Below, one piece after another: positions 16,117 through 24,775 of a stretch of 64,000 nucleotides of DNA. The stretch lies in contig JAXMGT010000002.1 of assembly GCA_046347155.1 (NCBI GenBank), forward strand, positions 558,001 through 622,000. Direction: 5' to 3'. The notes beneath the pieces were generated by a model, which made no database searches, was not told the DNA's origin, and was given only the letters and a program-made list of their open reading frames with translations. Every line of letters starts with the position of its first letter. Position 1 is the stretch's first letter. The position numbers and the translations under genes are program-made. This stretch comes from RPQJ01 sp046347155. GTDB lineage: Bacteria > Pseudomonadota > Gammaproteobacteria > Steroidobacterales > Steroidobacteraceae.

Positions 16117-17280
16117 TCAGCGGTCCGCCCGATCATTGCCCGGTCCGGAGTATGCCCGGGACGGCGACCCGGCGCCCGCCAATCCGGCGGCCGCGGCGGC
16201 GGCCGGGTCGTCCGGGAATCGCGAGGCGATGTCGGCGAGCAGTGCGCGCGACGTGGCGCGGTCGCCGGCGGCGCGTGCCAGCTCGGCGATGCGCAGCGTG
16301 TCGGTCGCCCGGGCGGGCCGGAACGCCGGGTCGGCGCGCATCCGCGCGCGGACCACGTCGAGCGCCGCGCCGGTGCGCCGGGCCTCGAGCAAGAGCGGCA
16401 CGAGTTCCTGCGCGACCCGGTGGGCGAGCCGCGGGTCCGGCCAGGCGGTGAGGCGCTCGAGGATCCACGCGAGTTCGTCCGCTCGCGCGCCCTGTCCCGC
16501 GAGCCGGGCCTCGATGCTCGCCCACGCGTTGCCGGTCGGGCCGGCGCGTGTCTCGGTGAACAGGCGGTCCATGAACGCGCTGCGTTCGCGCTCGAGGTCG
16601 CGCGCCTCGCGGGCGTCGCGCCGTTCGGGCGAGTGCTCCGGATCGAACCCGAGTTCGAACCGGCGGCGGTGGATCGCGAGCCCGAGCACGGCGAACAATG
16701 CGAGCCACAGCGTCATCAGCACCGCGATGCCGAGCCACAGCGAATGATGGGCGGCGTCGAGCGCAATGCCGCGCGCGGCCCAGCCGCAGGCGATCGCCGC
16801 ACCCACGATGCCGACGTAGGCGGGCCCGAGCGCGCGGAGCGTCCCCGCGATCGCCCGCGGCCGGAGTGCCTCGGCCAGTCGCCCGCAGACGACGTGGCCG
16901 GCGATGACCGCGGGCAGCAGGAGCAGGGCGCCGATGCGCAGGCCCGTGGCGGCGCCTGCGCCGAGCACCGCCCCGGCCGCGCCGGTGACCGCCCAGCCCG
17001 CCGCGAGCAGCGTCGCGTAGACGACCGGCCGGCGCTCGCCGAACGGGTTGGCGTCCTCGGCGCTCAGCACGGGCAGGCCCGGCCGTCCGTGCGCCAGGTG
17101 CTCGAGCAGCACGAACGCGTACTTCAGGAACCACGAGCCGACGATCAGGGCGGCGGGGATCCCGAGCGCACCGGCGTGTGCGGCGAGCACGAGCAGCGTC
17201 GAGAAGATCACGACCAGCAGCAGCGGCGCGGACCACGACCAGGGGTCCACGGGTGGCTTCGGGCGGGGTCGACCGTTCAT
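16117..17280 (-). CDS. multi-pass membrane protein with helical C-terminal domain, function unknown
   Basis: A 387-residue protein I do not recognise. Hydrophobic segments lie at about residues 17-33, 37-58, 82-105, 109-124, 137-160 and 168-186. They are followed by a charged linker rich in Arg and Glu (HSPERRDAREARDLERERS) and a soluble helical region of about 160 residues that resembles degenerate TPR-type repeats. The start is the ATG at 17280, the first Met before the membrane part; the open frame continues upstream only because stops are rare. It lies two bases ahead of the adenosyltransferase gene. No function is assigned. Confidence 0.7.
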   Translation of the reverse strand: MNGRPRPKPPVDPWSWSAPLLLVVIFSTLLVLAAHAGALGIPAALIVGSWFLKYAFVLLEHLAHGRPGLPVLSAEDANPFGERRPVVYATLLAAGWAVTGAAGAVLGAGAATGLRIGALLLLPAVIAGHVVCGRLAEALRPRAIAGTLRALGPAYVGIVGAAIACGWAARGIALDAAHHSLWLGIAVLMTLWLALFAVLGLAIHRRRFELGFDPEHSPERRDAREARDLERERSAFMDRLFTETRAGPTGNAWASIEARLAGQGARADELAWILERLTAWPDPRLAHRVAQELVPLLLEARRTGAALDVVRARMRADPAFRPARATDTLRIAELARAAGDRATSRALLADIASRFPDDPAAAAAAGLAGAGSPSRAYSGPGNDRADR

Positions 17281-17346
17281 TCGGGGCCGATCATAGGGCA
17301 CGAACGCGCGATAATGCGCACCCGGCCCCCTCCTGCGAGCGACCCG

Positions 17347-18114
17347 ATGCAGCACTCCCCGTTCCTCGAGACCGCGCTCGACGCCGCGCGTGCGGCCGCC
17401 GACGTCGTGCGCCACTACTACCAGTCCAACCTCGCGATCACGATCAAGGCCGACAAGTCCCCGGTGACCGTCGCGGACGTCGAGACAGAGAAGACGATCC
17501 GGGCGATCGTCTCGGCGAAGCATCCCGACCACGGCTTCTACGGGGAGGAGACCGAGGCCAGCGGGCTCGACGCCGAATACGTCTGGATCGTCGACCCGAT
17601 CGACGGCACGAAGGCCTTCGTGCGCGAGTACCCGATGTTCTCGACGCAGATCGCGCTGATGCACCGCGGCCGGCTCATCGTCGGCGTCTCCTCCGCGCCG
17701 GTCTACGGCGAACTGGCCTGGGGCGAGATCGGCGTCGGTGCGTGGCTGAACGACCGCCCGATCCGGGTGAGCGGGATCGACCGGATCGAGGACGCGGCGC
17801 TCTCGACCGGCAACCTGAAGTCGCTCGCCACCGGGCCGCGATGGCCCGCGTTCGGCCGGCTGGTCGGGCGGCTGAGCCGGATCCGCGGGTACGGCGACTT
17901 CCTCCATTACCACCTGCTCGCGTCGGGACGCATCGACGCCGTCGTCGAGTCGGACGTGAACGTGCTCGACGTGGGCGCCTGCGCCGTGATCGTCGAGGCG
18001 GCCGGTGGTCGGTTCACGACGCTCGACGGCGGGCCGTTCGGCCTCGCGAGCGGCACCGTGCTCGCGACGAACGGCCGGCTGCACGACGCGGTGCTCGGCG
18101 CGATCCCGGGCTGA
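17347..18114 (+). CDS. inositol-monophosphatase family phosphatase (CysQ- or HisN-like)
   Basis: A 255-residue Mg-dependent phosphatase. Metal-binding motifs are GEETEASG, VDPIDGTKAFV and, near the C terminus, LDVGACAVIVEAAGG. The family covers 3'(2'),5'-bisphosphate nucleotidase (CysQ), inositol monophosphatase and HisN-type histidinol-phosphatase. The DPIDGTKAFVREYPMFSTQIAL stretch leans towards the HisN-like group, but substrate cannot be decided from sequence alone. The ATG at 17347 was chosen; another in-frame ATG at 17314 would add 11 residues. It is divergent from the unknown membrane protein. Confidence 0.85.
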   Translation: MQHSPFLETALDAARAAADVVRHYYQSNLAITIKADKSPVTVADVETEKTIRAIVSAKHPDHGFYGEETEASGLDAEYVWIVDPIDGTKAFVREYPMFSTQIALMHRGRLIVGVSSAPVYGELAWGEIGVGAWLNDRPIRVSGIDRIEDAALSTGNLKSLATGPRWPAFGRLVGRLSRIRGYGDFLHYHLLASGRIDAVVESDVNVLDVGACAVIVEAAGGRFTTLDGGPFGLASGTVLATNGRLHDAVLGAIPG

Positions 18115-18117
18115 TCG

Positions 18118-18948
18118 TCAGTCGTTCGCGGCCGGCAGCAGCCGGACCTCCTGTCGCGGTGGCGGGATCGCGATGCCGCGCGCGCGGAACGCCTCGACCA
18201 GCGCACGGTTGAGTTCGCCGGTCGCGGCGCCGTAGTCGGGCACGCGCACCCAGGGCTTCGCGGCGATCTCGACGCCCGAGTCGCCGAGCGCGGCGACCAG
18301 CACCAGCGGGGCGGGCTCGGCGAGCACGCGCGGGCTCGCGCCGAGCACCTCGCGCACCGTGCGCGCCGCCGCATCGAGGTCCTGGTCGTAGCCCACGCGG
18401 ACGCCGAGTTCGAGCTGCCGTATCGCGCCGTAGTTGTGCAGGATCTCGCCGGAGATCTTCCGGTTCGGCACGACGACGCTCGAGAGATCCGCGTGCCGGA
18501 GCACGGTGCTGAAGAGGGAGATCGAGACGACCTCGCCCTCGACGCCCGCGATCGACACGTACTCGCCGACCCGGAACGGCTTCGTGAAGATGATGATGAG
18601 GCCGGCGGCGACGTTGCTCAGCACGCCCTGCATCGCGAGCGCGATGCCGGCGCCCGCGATGCCGAGGCCGGCCACGAGCGGCAGCAGTTCGACGCCGAGG
18701 TTCTGCAGCGCGACCATGAACGCGAGCGCGAGCAGCAGGACCCGCACGACCCGTTCGAGCAGGTGGCGCACCGGCGGCTCGAGTTCGAACCGCGCGAGCC
18801 CGTTCCGGAGTATCCTCACGACCCAACCGGTGATGAACCAGCCCGCGACCAGCACCAGTGCGGCGGCGACCAGCCGCGGTGCGAAGTCCGCGGCGTAACG
18901 GAGCGCGTACTCCTGCGCCCGGGACAGGGATTCGACCGGCTCGTTCAT
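18118..18948 (-). CDS. mscS: small-conductance mechanosensitive channel
   Basis: A 276-residue MscS channel (E. coli 286) that opens under membrane tension to release solutes on osmotic downshock. Two N-terminal membrane helices precede the pore helix GLGIAGAGIALAMQGVLSN. The beta domain FRVGEYVSIAGVEGEV and the VPNRKISGEILHNY segment follow. The ATG at 18948 has a GGAG site nine bases upstream and is preferred over an in-frame start 22 codons further up. Confidence 0.93.
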   Translation of the reverse strand: MNEPVESLSRAQEYALRYAADFAPRLVAAALVLVAGWFITGWVVRILRNGLARFELEPPVRHLLERVVRVLLLALAFMVALQNLGVELLPLVAGLGIAGAGIALAMQGVLSNVAAGLIIIFTKPFRVGEYVSIAGVEGEVVSISLFSTVLRHADLSSVVVPNRKISGEILHNYGAIRQLELGVRVGYDQDLDAAARTVREVLGASPRVLAEPAPLVLVAALGDSGVEIAAKPWVRVPDYGAATGELNRALVEAFRARGIAIPPPRQEVRLLPAAND

Positions 18949-19028
18949 CGGCGGCTCCACGGGACCTGGCTGCATCGCACTGTAAGCCAGGCTTGCGGCG
19001 CCGAGAAGTTCCATTCGGGAGGATCGAC

Positions 19029-19979
19029 ATGGCAGCCAGGAAGATCATTGCAGTGGTGGGCGCGACGGGTGCACAGGGCGGCGGACTGGTCCGCTCGATC
19101 CTGGCGGACCGCGACGGCCCGTACGCGGTCCGTGCGATCACGCGCGACCCGGGCTCGGACGCCGCGCGAGCGCTCGCGTCGGCCGGCGCCGAGGTGGTGG
19201 CCGCGGACCTCGCCGACGCGGCCGCCGTGCGGCGCGCCTTCGAGGGCGCCTACGGCGCGTTCTGCGTGACGTTCTTCTGGGCGCACTTCTCGCCGGAGCG
19301 CGAATACGAGGAGGCACGCACGATGGCTGCCGCGGCCCGCGACGCGGGCCTCGCGCACGTCGTGTGGTCGACGCTCGAGGACAGCCGTCGCTATATCCCG
19401 CTCGACGACCCGCGGATGCCGACGCTGATGGGCCGCTACAAGGTCCCGCACTTCGACGCGAAGGGCGAGGCCGACCAGCTGTTCCGCGACTCGGGCGTGC
19501 CGACGACGTTCATGCTCACGTCGTTCTACTGGGACAACCTGATCCACTTCGGCATGGGCCCGCGTCGCGCGGCCGACGGCGTGCTCGAGTTCGCGATGCC
19601 GATGGGCGACCGGCGGCTGCCGGGCATCGCGGCCGAGGACATCGGCCGCTGCGCGCACGGCATCTTCCGGCGCGGCCTCGAGTTCGCCGGGCGAACGATC
19701 GGGATCGCGGGCGAGCACCTCGGCGGCGCCGAGATGGCGGCGAAGCTCGGGCGCGCACTCGGCGAGCCGGTGCGCTACGTCCCTGTGCCGTTCGACGTCT
19801 ACCGCGGGCTCGGGTTCCCGGGTGCCGACGACCTCGGCAACATGTTCCAGTTCAACCACGACTGCGCCGCCGAATTCCAGGCCGCGCGCAGCGTCGAGCT
19901 GTCGCGATCGCTGAACCCGCGGCTGCTCGACTTCGACGGCTGGCTCGCCGCGAATTCGAAGCGCATCCCGATCGGCTGA
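19029..19979 (+). CDS. NmrA/HSCARG-like NAD(P)-binding protein
   Basis: A 316-residue Rossmann-fold protein of the NmrA-like atypical short-chain dehydrogenase group. The nucleotide site is VVGATGAQGGGLVRSIL near the N terminus, followed by the FEGAYGAFCVTFFWAHFSPE segment seen in HSCARG-type redox sensors. The ATG has a strong GGGAGG ribosome site. Members sense NADPH/NADP ratio or act as reductases; this one's substrate is unknown. It stands alone, divergent from mscS and convergent with the BtuD-like gene. Confidence 0.85.
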   Translation: MAARKIIAVVGATGAQGGGLVRSILADRDGPYAVRAITRDPGSDAARALASAGAEVVAADLADAAAVRRAFEGAYGAFCVTFFWAHFSPEREYEEARTMAAAARDAGLAHVVWSTLEDSRRYIPLDDPRMPTLMGRYKVPHFDAKGEADQLFRDSGVPTTFMLTSFYWDNLIHFGMGPRRAADGVLEFAMPMGDRRLPGIAAEDIGRCAHGIFRRGLEFAGRTIGIAGEHLGGAEMAAKLGRALGEPVRYVPVPFDVYRGLGFPGADDLGNMFQFNHDCAAEFQAARSVELSRSLNPRLLDFDGWLAANSKRIPIG

Positions 19980-19989
19980 GGACCGGGCC

Positions 19990-20748
19990 TCAGGCGGGGA
20001 CGAATGTCCGTCCCCCGTCCCAGCGGAGTTCGCGCACGCGCACGCCGTAGAGCTCGCCGATTGACGCCTCGTCGAGCACGCGGTCCGTCGGGCCATGTCG
20101 CCAGCGGCCGTCGCCGTGGAGCAGAAGGCACTCGTCGGCGTAGATCGCCGCGACGCCCGGGTCGTGCAGGCTCATCACGACGCAGTCGCCGGCGTCGGCG
20201 CGGGCGCGGAACAGCCTGAGCACCTCGAGCTGGTGCAGCGGGTCGAGCTGCTGCACCGGCTCGTCGAGCAGGTGGATGCGCGGCGCCTGCGCGAGCACCG
20301 TCGCGATCGCGAGCCGGCGGCGCTCGCCGCCCGACAGCGATTCGACGTCGCGTCCGTCGACGCCGGACAGGTCGACCGCGGCCAGGCAGCGCCGCGCGAT
20401 CGCGCGGTCGTCGTCGCTCTCCCAGCGCCAGGTGCCGATGTGCGGGTGGCGACCGACCAGCGCCGTCTCGAGCACGGTGCCCGGGAACGGGTCCTCGCTC
20501 GCCTGTGCGAGGAACCCGAGTGCGAGCGCGAGTTCACGACGCGGCCACTCCTCGAGCGGGCGGTCGCGCCAGCGCACGCGGCCGCCGGCGGCCGGTCTGA
20601 GGCCCGCGAGCACGTGCAGCAGCGAACTCTTGCCGGCGCCGTTGCGCCCGAGCAGTGCAATGACGCGGCCCGGCCGGAACCCGACGTCGAGGTCGCGCAC
20701 CAGCACGCGGCCCGGGACGGCGACCGTGAGTCGCTCGCAGGCGAGCAC
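19990..20748 (-). CDS. btuD: ABC transporter ATPase, BtuD/FecE-type
   Basis: A 252-residue ATPase. Walker A is LLGRNGAGKSSLLHVLAGL, the signature ESLSGGERRRLAIA, Walker B IHLLDEPVQQLDPLHQ, and the switch histidine in MSLHDPG. It resembles BtuD and FecE, the ATPases of cobalamin and ferric-siderophore importers. I start it at the GTG at 20746-20748, 29 bases after the pdxH stop; no Met codon is available there. Its likely permease is the BtuC-like gene at 23664 on the same strand, and BtuF is at 14716. The start codon is the uncertain part. Confidence 0.8.
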   Translation of the reverse strand: MLACERLTVAVPGRVLVRDLDVGFRPGRVIALLGRNGAGKSSLLHVLAGLRPAAGGRVRWRDRPLEEWPRRELALALGFLAQASEDPFPGTVLETALVGRHPHIGTWRWESDDDRAIARRCLAAVDLSGVDGRDVESLSGGERRRLAIATVLAQAPRIHLLDEPVQQLDPLHQLEVLRLFRARADAGDCVVMSLHDPGVAAIYADECLLLHGDGRWRHGPTDRVLDEASIGELYGVRVRELRWDGGRTFVPA

Positions 20749-20777
20749 GTCCCGGTCGTCGATCGGCGCCCCGGCGT

Positions 20778-21422
20778 TCAGGGGTAGAGCCTCGTCGCGG
20801 TCCACGGTCCGGTCGTGCAATCGGCGTCGCCCGAGGGCACGACCGTTCGCGTCCAGCGGGCGCGGTCGTGCACCCGGAACGCGCCTTCGTTCCAGAGTTC
20901 GACGGTGTCGGGCCACAGCCGGTAGCCGCCCCAGTGCGGCGGTCGCGGCACCGACGTGCCGTGGCGCGCCGCCTGGGTCGCGACGCGCCCGAGCAGCGTC
21001 GTGCGCGAATCGAGCGGCTGGCTCTGCAGCGACGCCCAGGCGCCGATCCGGCTGTCGAGCGGGCGGCTCGCGAAGTACTCGTCGCTCTCGGCGGCCGTCG
21101 CGCGCAGCACGGGCCCCTCGAGGCGAACCTGACGCCCGAGACCGTCCCAGTGCAGCGTCGCCGCGGCGCGCGGGTTCGAGTCGAGCTCGCCGCCCTTGCG
21201 GCTGTCGTAGTTCGTGTAGAAGACGACGTAGCCCGGGTCGACCTCGAGGCGCTTCAGCAGCACCACCCGCGCGGACGGGCGCCCGTCCGGCGTCGCGGTC
21301 GCGAGCACCATCGCGTCCGGGTAACGGAGCCCCGCGTGGTCGCGCGCGTGCGCGAACCACTCGGCGAACATCGGCATGGGATCGGCGGGCAGCCGGCCCG
21401 GAAGGACGGAGGGGCTGGTCAT
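20778..21422 (-). CDS. pdxH: pyridoxamine/pyridoxine 5'-phosphate oxidase
   Basis: A 214-residue FMN-dependent oxidase that makes pyridoxal 5'-phosphate, the cofactor of BioA among others. Typical segments are MVLATATPDGRPSARVVLLK, FYTNYDSRKGGELDSNPRAA, SRIGAWASLQSQPL and PPHWGGYRLWPDTVELW. The ATG at 21422 gives the normal length. It is divergent from tyrA and precedes the BtuD-like ATPase by 29 bases. Confidence 0.96.
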   Translation of the reverse strand: MTSPSVLPGRLPADPMPMFAEWFAHARDHAGLRYPDAMVLATATPDGRPSARVVLLKRLEVDPGYVVFYTNYDSRKGGELDSNPRAAATLHWDGLGRQVRLEGPVLRATAAESDEYFASRPLDSRIGAWASLQSQPLDSRTTLLGRVATQAARHGTSVPRPPHWGGYRLWPDTVELWNEGAFRVHDRARWTRTVVPSGDADCTTGPWTATRLYP

Positions 21423-21543
21423 GTGCGTGGGGCGTCGTGGTCGGGGGACGATTATGCCCGAGCGCACGACGACCGCGCCCGCGGCGCTTGCGGCCGGCGC
21501 GCCCGACCGGTAAAACAAATCGCGACCACCTGCGGCAGGCCCG

Positions 21544-22656
21544 ATGAAGTCACTGGACGAACTGCGTGCGCGCCTCGACGTGCTCGACCGACGATTGCTC
21601 GAACTCGTTGCCGAGCGCCAGGCGCTCGGGACCGAGATCGCCGCGGTCAAGCGTGCCACCGGCCAGTCGACCCGCGACTTCGCCCGCGAACGCGAGGTGC
21701 TGCTCAAGGCCCGGCGCGACGCCGAGGCGCTCGGCGTCTCGCCGCGGCTCGCCGAGGAGATCCTCCAGTCGCTGATCCGCGGCTCGCTCACGACGCAGGA
21801 ACAGGCCCGGGTGGCCGCGCAGGGGCGAGGTTCGGGTCGGACCGCGCTCGTGATCGGTGGTCGCGGCAAGATGGGTCGCTGGACCGCGGACTTCCTCGCC
21901 TCGCAGGGCTTCGGGGTCACGGTCGCCGACCCGGCGGGCGAGGTGCCCGGCTGCGAATGGGTCGCGGACTGGCACTCCATCGAGCCGGCGCACGACCTGA
22001 TCATCGTCGCGACGCCGCTCAAGGCGGCGAACGAGGTGCTGCACGAACTGGCCGGCCGTCGGCCGCCGGGCGTCGTGTTCGACATCGGCTCGCTCAAGAC
22101 GCCGCTCCGCAGCGGCCTCGCGGCGCTCCGGGCCGCCGGCGTGCGCGCGACGTCGGTGCACCCGATGTTCGGTCCCGACACCGAGCTGCTCTCGGGCCGG
22201 CACGTGATCTTCATCGACCTCGGCGACCCGGGCGCGCTCGACGAGGCGCGGGCGCTGTTCGAGTCCACGATGGCGAACAGGCTCGTGATGAGCCTCGACG
22301 AGCACGACCGGCTGATCGCGTTCGTGCTCGGGCTCTCGCACGCGCTCAACATCGCCTTCTTCACGGCGCTGGCCGACAGCGGCGAGGCGGCGCCGCGCCT
22401 CGCCCGGATGTCGAGCACGACGTTCGACGCGCAGCTCGACGTCGCCACCCGGGTGTCCGGGGAGAGTCCCGAGCTCTACTACGAGATCCAGAGCCTCAAC
22501 GCCTATGGCGAGGAGTCGCTCGGCGCGCTGAAGGCCGCCGTCGATCGCCTGGTCCGGGCCGTCCACGAGCACGACGAGCCGGGATTCGTCGAGATGATGC
22601 GGCGGGGGCGCGAGTACCTCCAGGCGCGCCAGGCCGCGCGCGGGCCGGACGCTTGA
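21544..22656 (+). CDS. tyrA: bifunctional chorismate mutase / prephenate dehydrogenase
   Basis: A 370-residue fusion matching the E. coli T-protein (373). Residues 1-90 form an AroQ chorismate mutase (LDELRARLDVLDRRLLELVA). From about residue 98 a prephenate dehydrogenase follows with nucleotide motif VIGGRGKMGRWTADFL and the SVHPMFGP and GLSHALNIAFFTAL segments. It carries out two steps of tyrosine synthesis in the cytoplasm. Its stop overlaps the TTG start of a GGDEF protein. Confidence 0.96.
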   Translation: MKSLDELRARLDVLDRRLLELVAERQALGTEIAAVKRATGQSTRDFAREREVLLKARRDAEALGVSPRLAEEILQSLIRGSLTTQEQARVAAQGRGSGRTALVIGGRGKMGRWTADFLASQGFGVTVADPAGEVPGCEWVADWHSIEPAHDLIIVATPLKAANEVLHELAGRRPPGVVFDIGSLKTPLRSGLAALRAAGVRATSVHPMFGPDTELLSGRHVIFIDLGDPGALDEARALFESTMANRLVMSLDEHDRLIAFVLGLSHALNIAFFTALADSGEAAPRLARMSSTTFDAQLDVATRVSGESPELYYEIQSLNAYGEESLGALKAAVDRLVRAVHEHDEPGFVEMMRRGREYLQARQAARGPDA

Positions 22657-23657
22657 GCGCCGACGCCGCGACCGGCGCCGCGCTCGACTGGGCCCGGGCG
22701 CTGCTGCTCGCCGACACGTGGCCGGTGTGGCTCGAGGCCGCGCTCGCGCCGCCCGGGGGCGCCACCGGTGAGGTCGCGACACTGCTGGTCGCGGACCCGA
22801 CCCACGGGCTGCGGCGGCTGCTCGCCGGCGAGTCCGACGCCGCGACCGGGGCACGGTTCGTCGATGGCCTCGGGGCGCGGGCCCCGGCGCTCGAGGGCCT
22901 GCACGACGCGTGGAGCGGCGGGTACCGGGCGGCCGACCACGGGCTGCTGTTCGCCCCATCCTCCGGCGCGAGCCACGTGCTCGTGCTGCCGCTGCGTCGC
23001 GCCGGGCGGCTCGTCGGCGTCTACAGCGTCGCGGGCCATGGCGGGATGCCGATGCTCGCCGGGCTCGAACGCGCGTTCCTCTCGCACCTCGCGCTCGTGC
23101 TTGCCGCGAGCGCCGAGCGCGTGCTCGATCGGGTCCGGCTGCTGCGCGCGGGGCAGTCCGACCCGGTCACGGGCTGGAACCCGGCCCGCCACCTGCAGGC
23201 GCGGCTCGGCGAGGAGATCTCGCGCTGCCAGCGCCACGGCGGCAGCGTCGCGTGCGTCGTCGTCGACGTGGACGGGTTGCGGGCCGTCAACGAGCGGCAC
23301 GGGCAGGCGGCCGGCGACCGGGCGCTCGACGAGCTCGCGTCGCGGATCGAGGCGCAGGTGCGCTCGACGGACGCGTGCGCGCGGCTCGCGAGCGACGAGT
23401 TCGCGGTCGTCCTGCCGCAGACGCGGGCCGACGGCGCGATCGTGCTCGCCGAACGCGTGCTTGCAGCCGTCGCGCAGGCGCCGGTCGACCTCGGGGAAGG
23501 GCTGCGCCTGCCGTTCACGGTGTCGGTCGGGATCGCGGCGATCACTCCGGACCGCGACGTCGAGCGCAGGCTGCTGGTCGAGCAGCTGCTCGCCGACGCG
23601 GCCGCGGCGCTCGCGCGCGCGAAGCTGCGCGGCGGCAGCTACGAGGTCGCGGGCTGA
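22653..23657 (+). CDS. DUF484-like sensor with degenerate GGDEF domain
   Basis: A 334-residue protein. Residues about 15-150 look like a DUF484/GAF-type sensor (HVLVLPLRRAGRLVGVYSVA), and residues about 165-330 are a GGDEF domain. The active-site loop reads RLASDEF (residues 244-250) where active cyclases have GGDEF or GGEEF. The inhibitory RxxD site is kept as R237-S-T-D240. It could be a weak cyclase or a c-di-GMP-binding receptor. The only sensible start is the TTG at 22653, overlapping the tyrA stop as TTGA, so translation is likely coupled to tyrA. Confidence 0.8.
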   Translation: MSADAATGAALDWARALLLADTWPVWLEAALAPPGGATGEVATLLVADPTHGLRRLLAGESDAATGARFVDGLGARAPALEGLHDAWSGGYRAADHGLLFAPSSGASHVLVLPLRRAGRLVGVYSVAGHGGMPMLAGLERAFLSHLALVLAASAERVLDRVRLLRAGQSDPVTGWNPARHLQARLGEEISRCQRHGGSVACVVVDVDGLRAVNERHGQAAGDRALDELASRIEAQVRSTDACARLASDEFAVVLPQTRADGAIVLAERVLAAVAQAPVDLGEGLRLPFTVSVGIAAITPDRDVERRLLVEQLLADAAAALARAKLRGGSYEVAG

Positions 23658-23663
23658 CCGCGA

Positions 23664-24647
23664 TCAGCCGGCGCGTCGCCTCGACATCAGCACGAGGAAC
23701 ACCGGTACGCCGACCAGCGCAGTGAGCGCACCGACCGGCAGCTGGCGCGGCGCGATCAATGTCCTCGAGGCGAGGTCGGCCGCCATCAGCAGCACGCCGC
23801 CGAGCAGCGCCGACACCGGCAGGACCGCGCGATTGTCGCTGCCGATCGCGAGTCGCACGAGGTGCGGCGTCACGAGCCCGACGAAGCCGATGCTCCCCGC
23901 GGCGCTCACCGCGACGCCGGTGAGCACCGAACTCAGCACGAACAGCACGACCTGCATCCGGTGCACGTCGAGCCCGACGCTCGCGGCCTGCGTCACGCCG
24001 CGGGCCAGCACGTTCAGGTGACGCCCGAGCAGCGCGCCGGCGAGCGCCGCGCCGGCGAGCAGCGTGACGAGCCACGGCCAGCCGCCGGTGCGCGAGAGGT
24101 CGCCGAGCAGCCAGAACACCATTCCGCGGAGTCCCGCGTCGTCGCTCGTCGCGAGCAGCAGGCTCACGACCGATCCGGCGCCGGCCGCGACGACGATCCC
24201 CGTGAGCAGGAGTCGCGCCGGTGTCCAGCCGCCCCGGTTGTGCGCGAGCGCGAACACGAGCACGCAGGCCGCGAGCGCTCCGGCTGCCGAGGCGCCGTTC
24301 ACGGCCGCCGCCGGCAGGCCGGCCATGATCGCGAGCAGCGCGAACACGGACGCGCCACCCGAGATGCCGAGCACGTACGGATCGGCGAGCGGATTGCGCA
24401 GCAGGACCTGCAGCATCGCACCCGACAGCGCCAGCAGCCCGCCGACGGCGAATGCCGCCAGCGCCCGCGGCAGCCTGAGCTCGAGCACGACGTCGCGGCC
24501 GAGCGAGCCCTCGTGCCCCGTCAGCGCGGCGAGCACCTCGCCGGGCGCGAGCGCGTAGCTGCCGACCGCGAGCGACGCGGCCAGCAGCGCGAGCGCGGTC
24601 GCGACGAGCAGCGCGATGGCTGCGGTGAGTGGCAGTCGTTGGTTCAT
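23664..24647 (-). CDS. btuC: FecCD/BtuC-family ABC transporter permease
   Basis: A 327-residue inner-membrane permease with about ten hydrophobic segments. Family signatures are RLPRALAAFAVGGLLALSGA, LRNPLADPYVLGISGGAS and, late, GSIGFVGLVTPHLVR. It would carry cobalamin or a ferric chelate with the BtuD-like ATPase (19990) and BtuF-like protein (14716). The ATG at 24647 begins a normal cytoplasmic lead; an in-frame start 43 codons upstream is unlikely. The ligand is inferred from the BtuF and adenosyltransferase neighbours. Confidence 0.85.
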   Translation of the reverse strand: MNQRLPLTAAIALLVATALALLAASLAVGSYALAPGEVLAALTGHEGSLGRDVVLELRLPRALAAFAVGGLLALSGAMLQVLLRNPLADPYVLGISGGASVFALLAIMAGLPAAAVNGASAAGALAACVLVFALAHNRGGWTPARLLLTGIVVAAGAGSVVSLLLATSDDAGLRGMVFWLLGDLSRTGGWPWLVTLLAGAALAGALLGRHLNVLARGVTQAASVGLDVHRMQVVLFVLSSVLTGVAVSAAGSIGFVGLVTPHLVRLAIGSDNRAVLPVSALLGGVLLMAADLASRTLIAPRQLPVGALTALVGVPVFLVLMSRRRAG

Positions 24648-24775
24648 GGGGGCCTGCGGAGCGGCAAGGGTAGGGGTCGCCGTGATCGACCACAAGCGGC
24701 CCAGGACCGGCGACCCGTCGGCCGGCGCGTGCCGACGATAGGAAAAGCGCAGCAAAGTCGGTAAGTTACGGGCCA

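Noticed and set aside
24648..24775. Possible cobalamin riboswitch upstream of the BtuC-like gene
   Set aside because: The gap is only 128 bases and lacks a recognisable B12 box; too short for the usual element.
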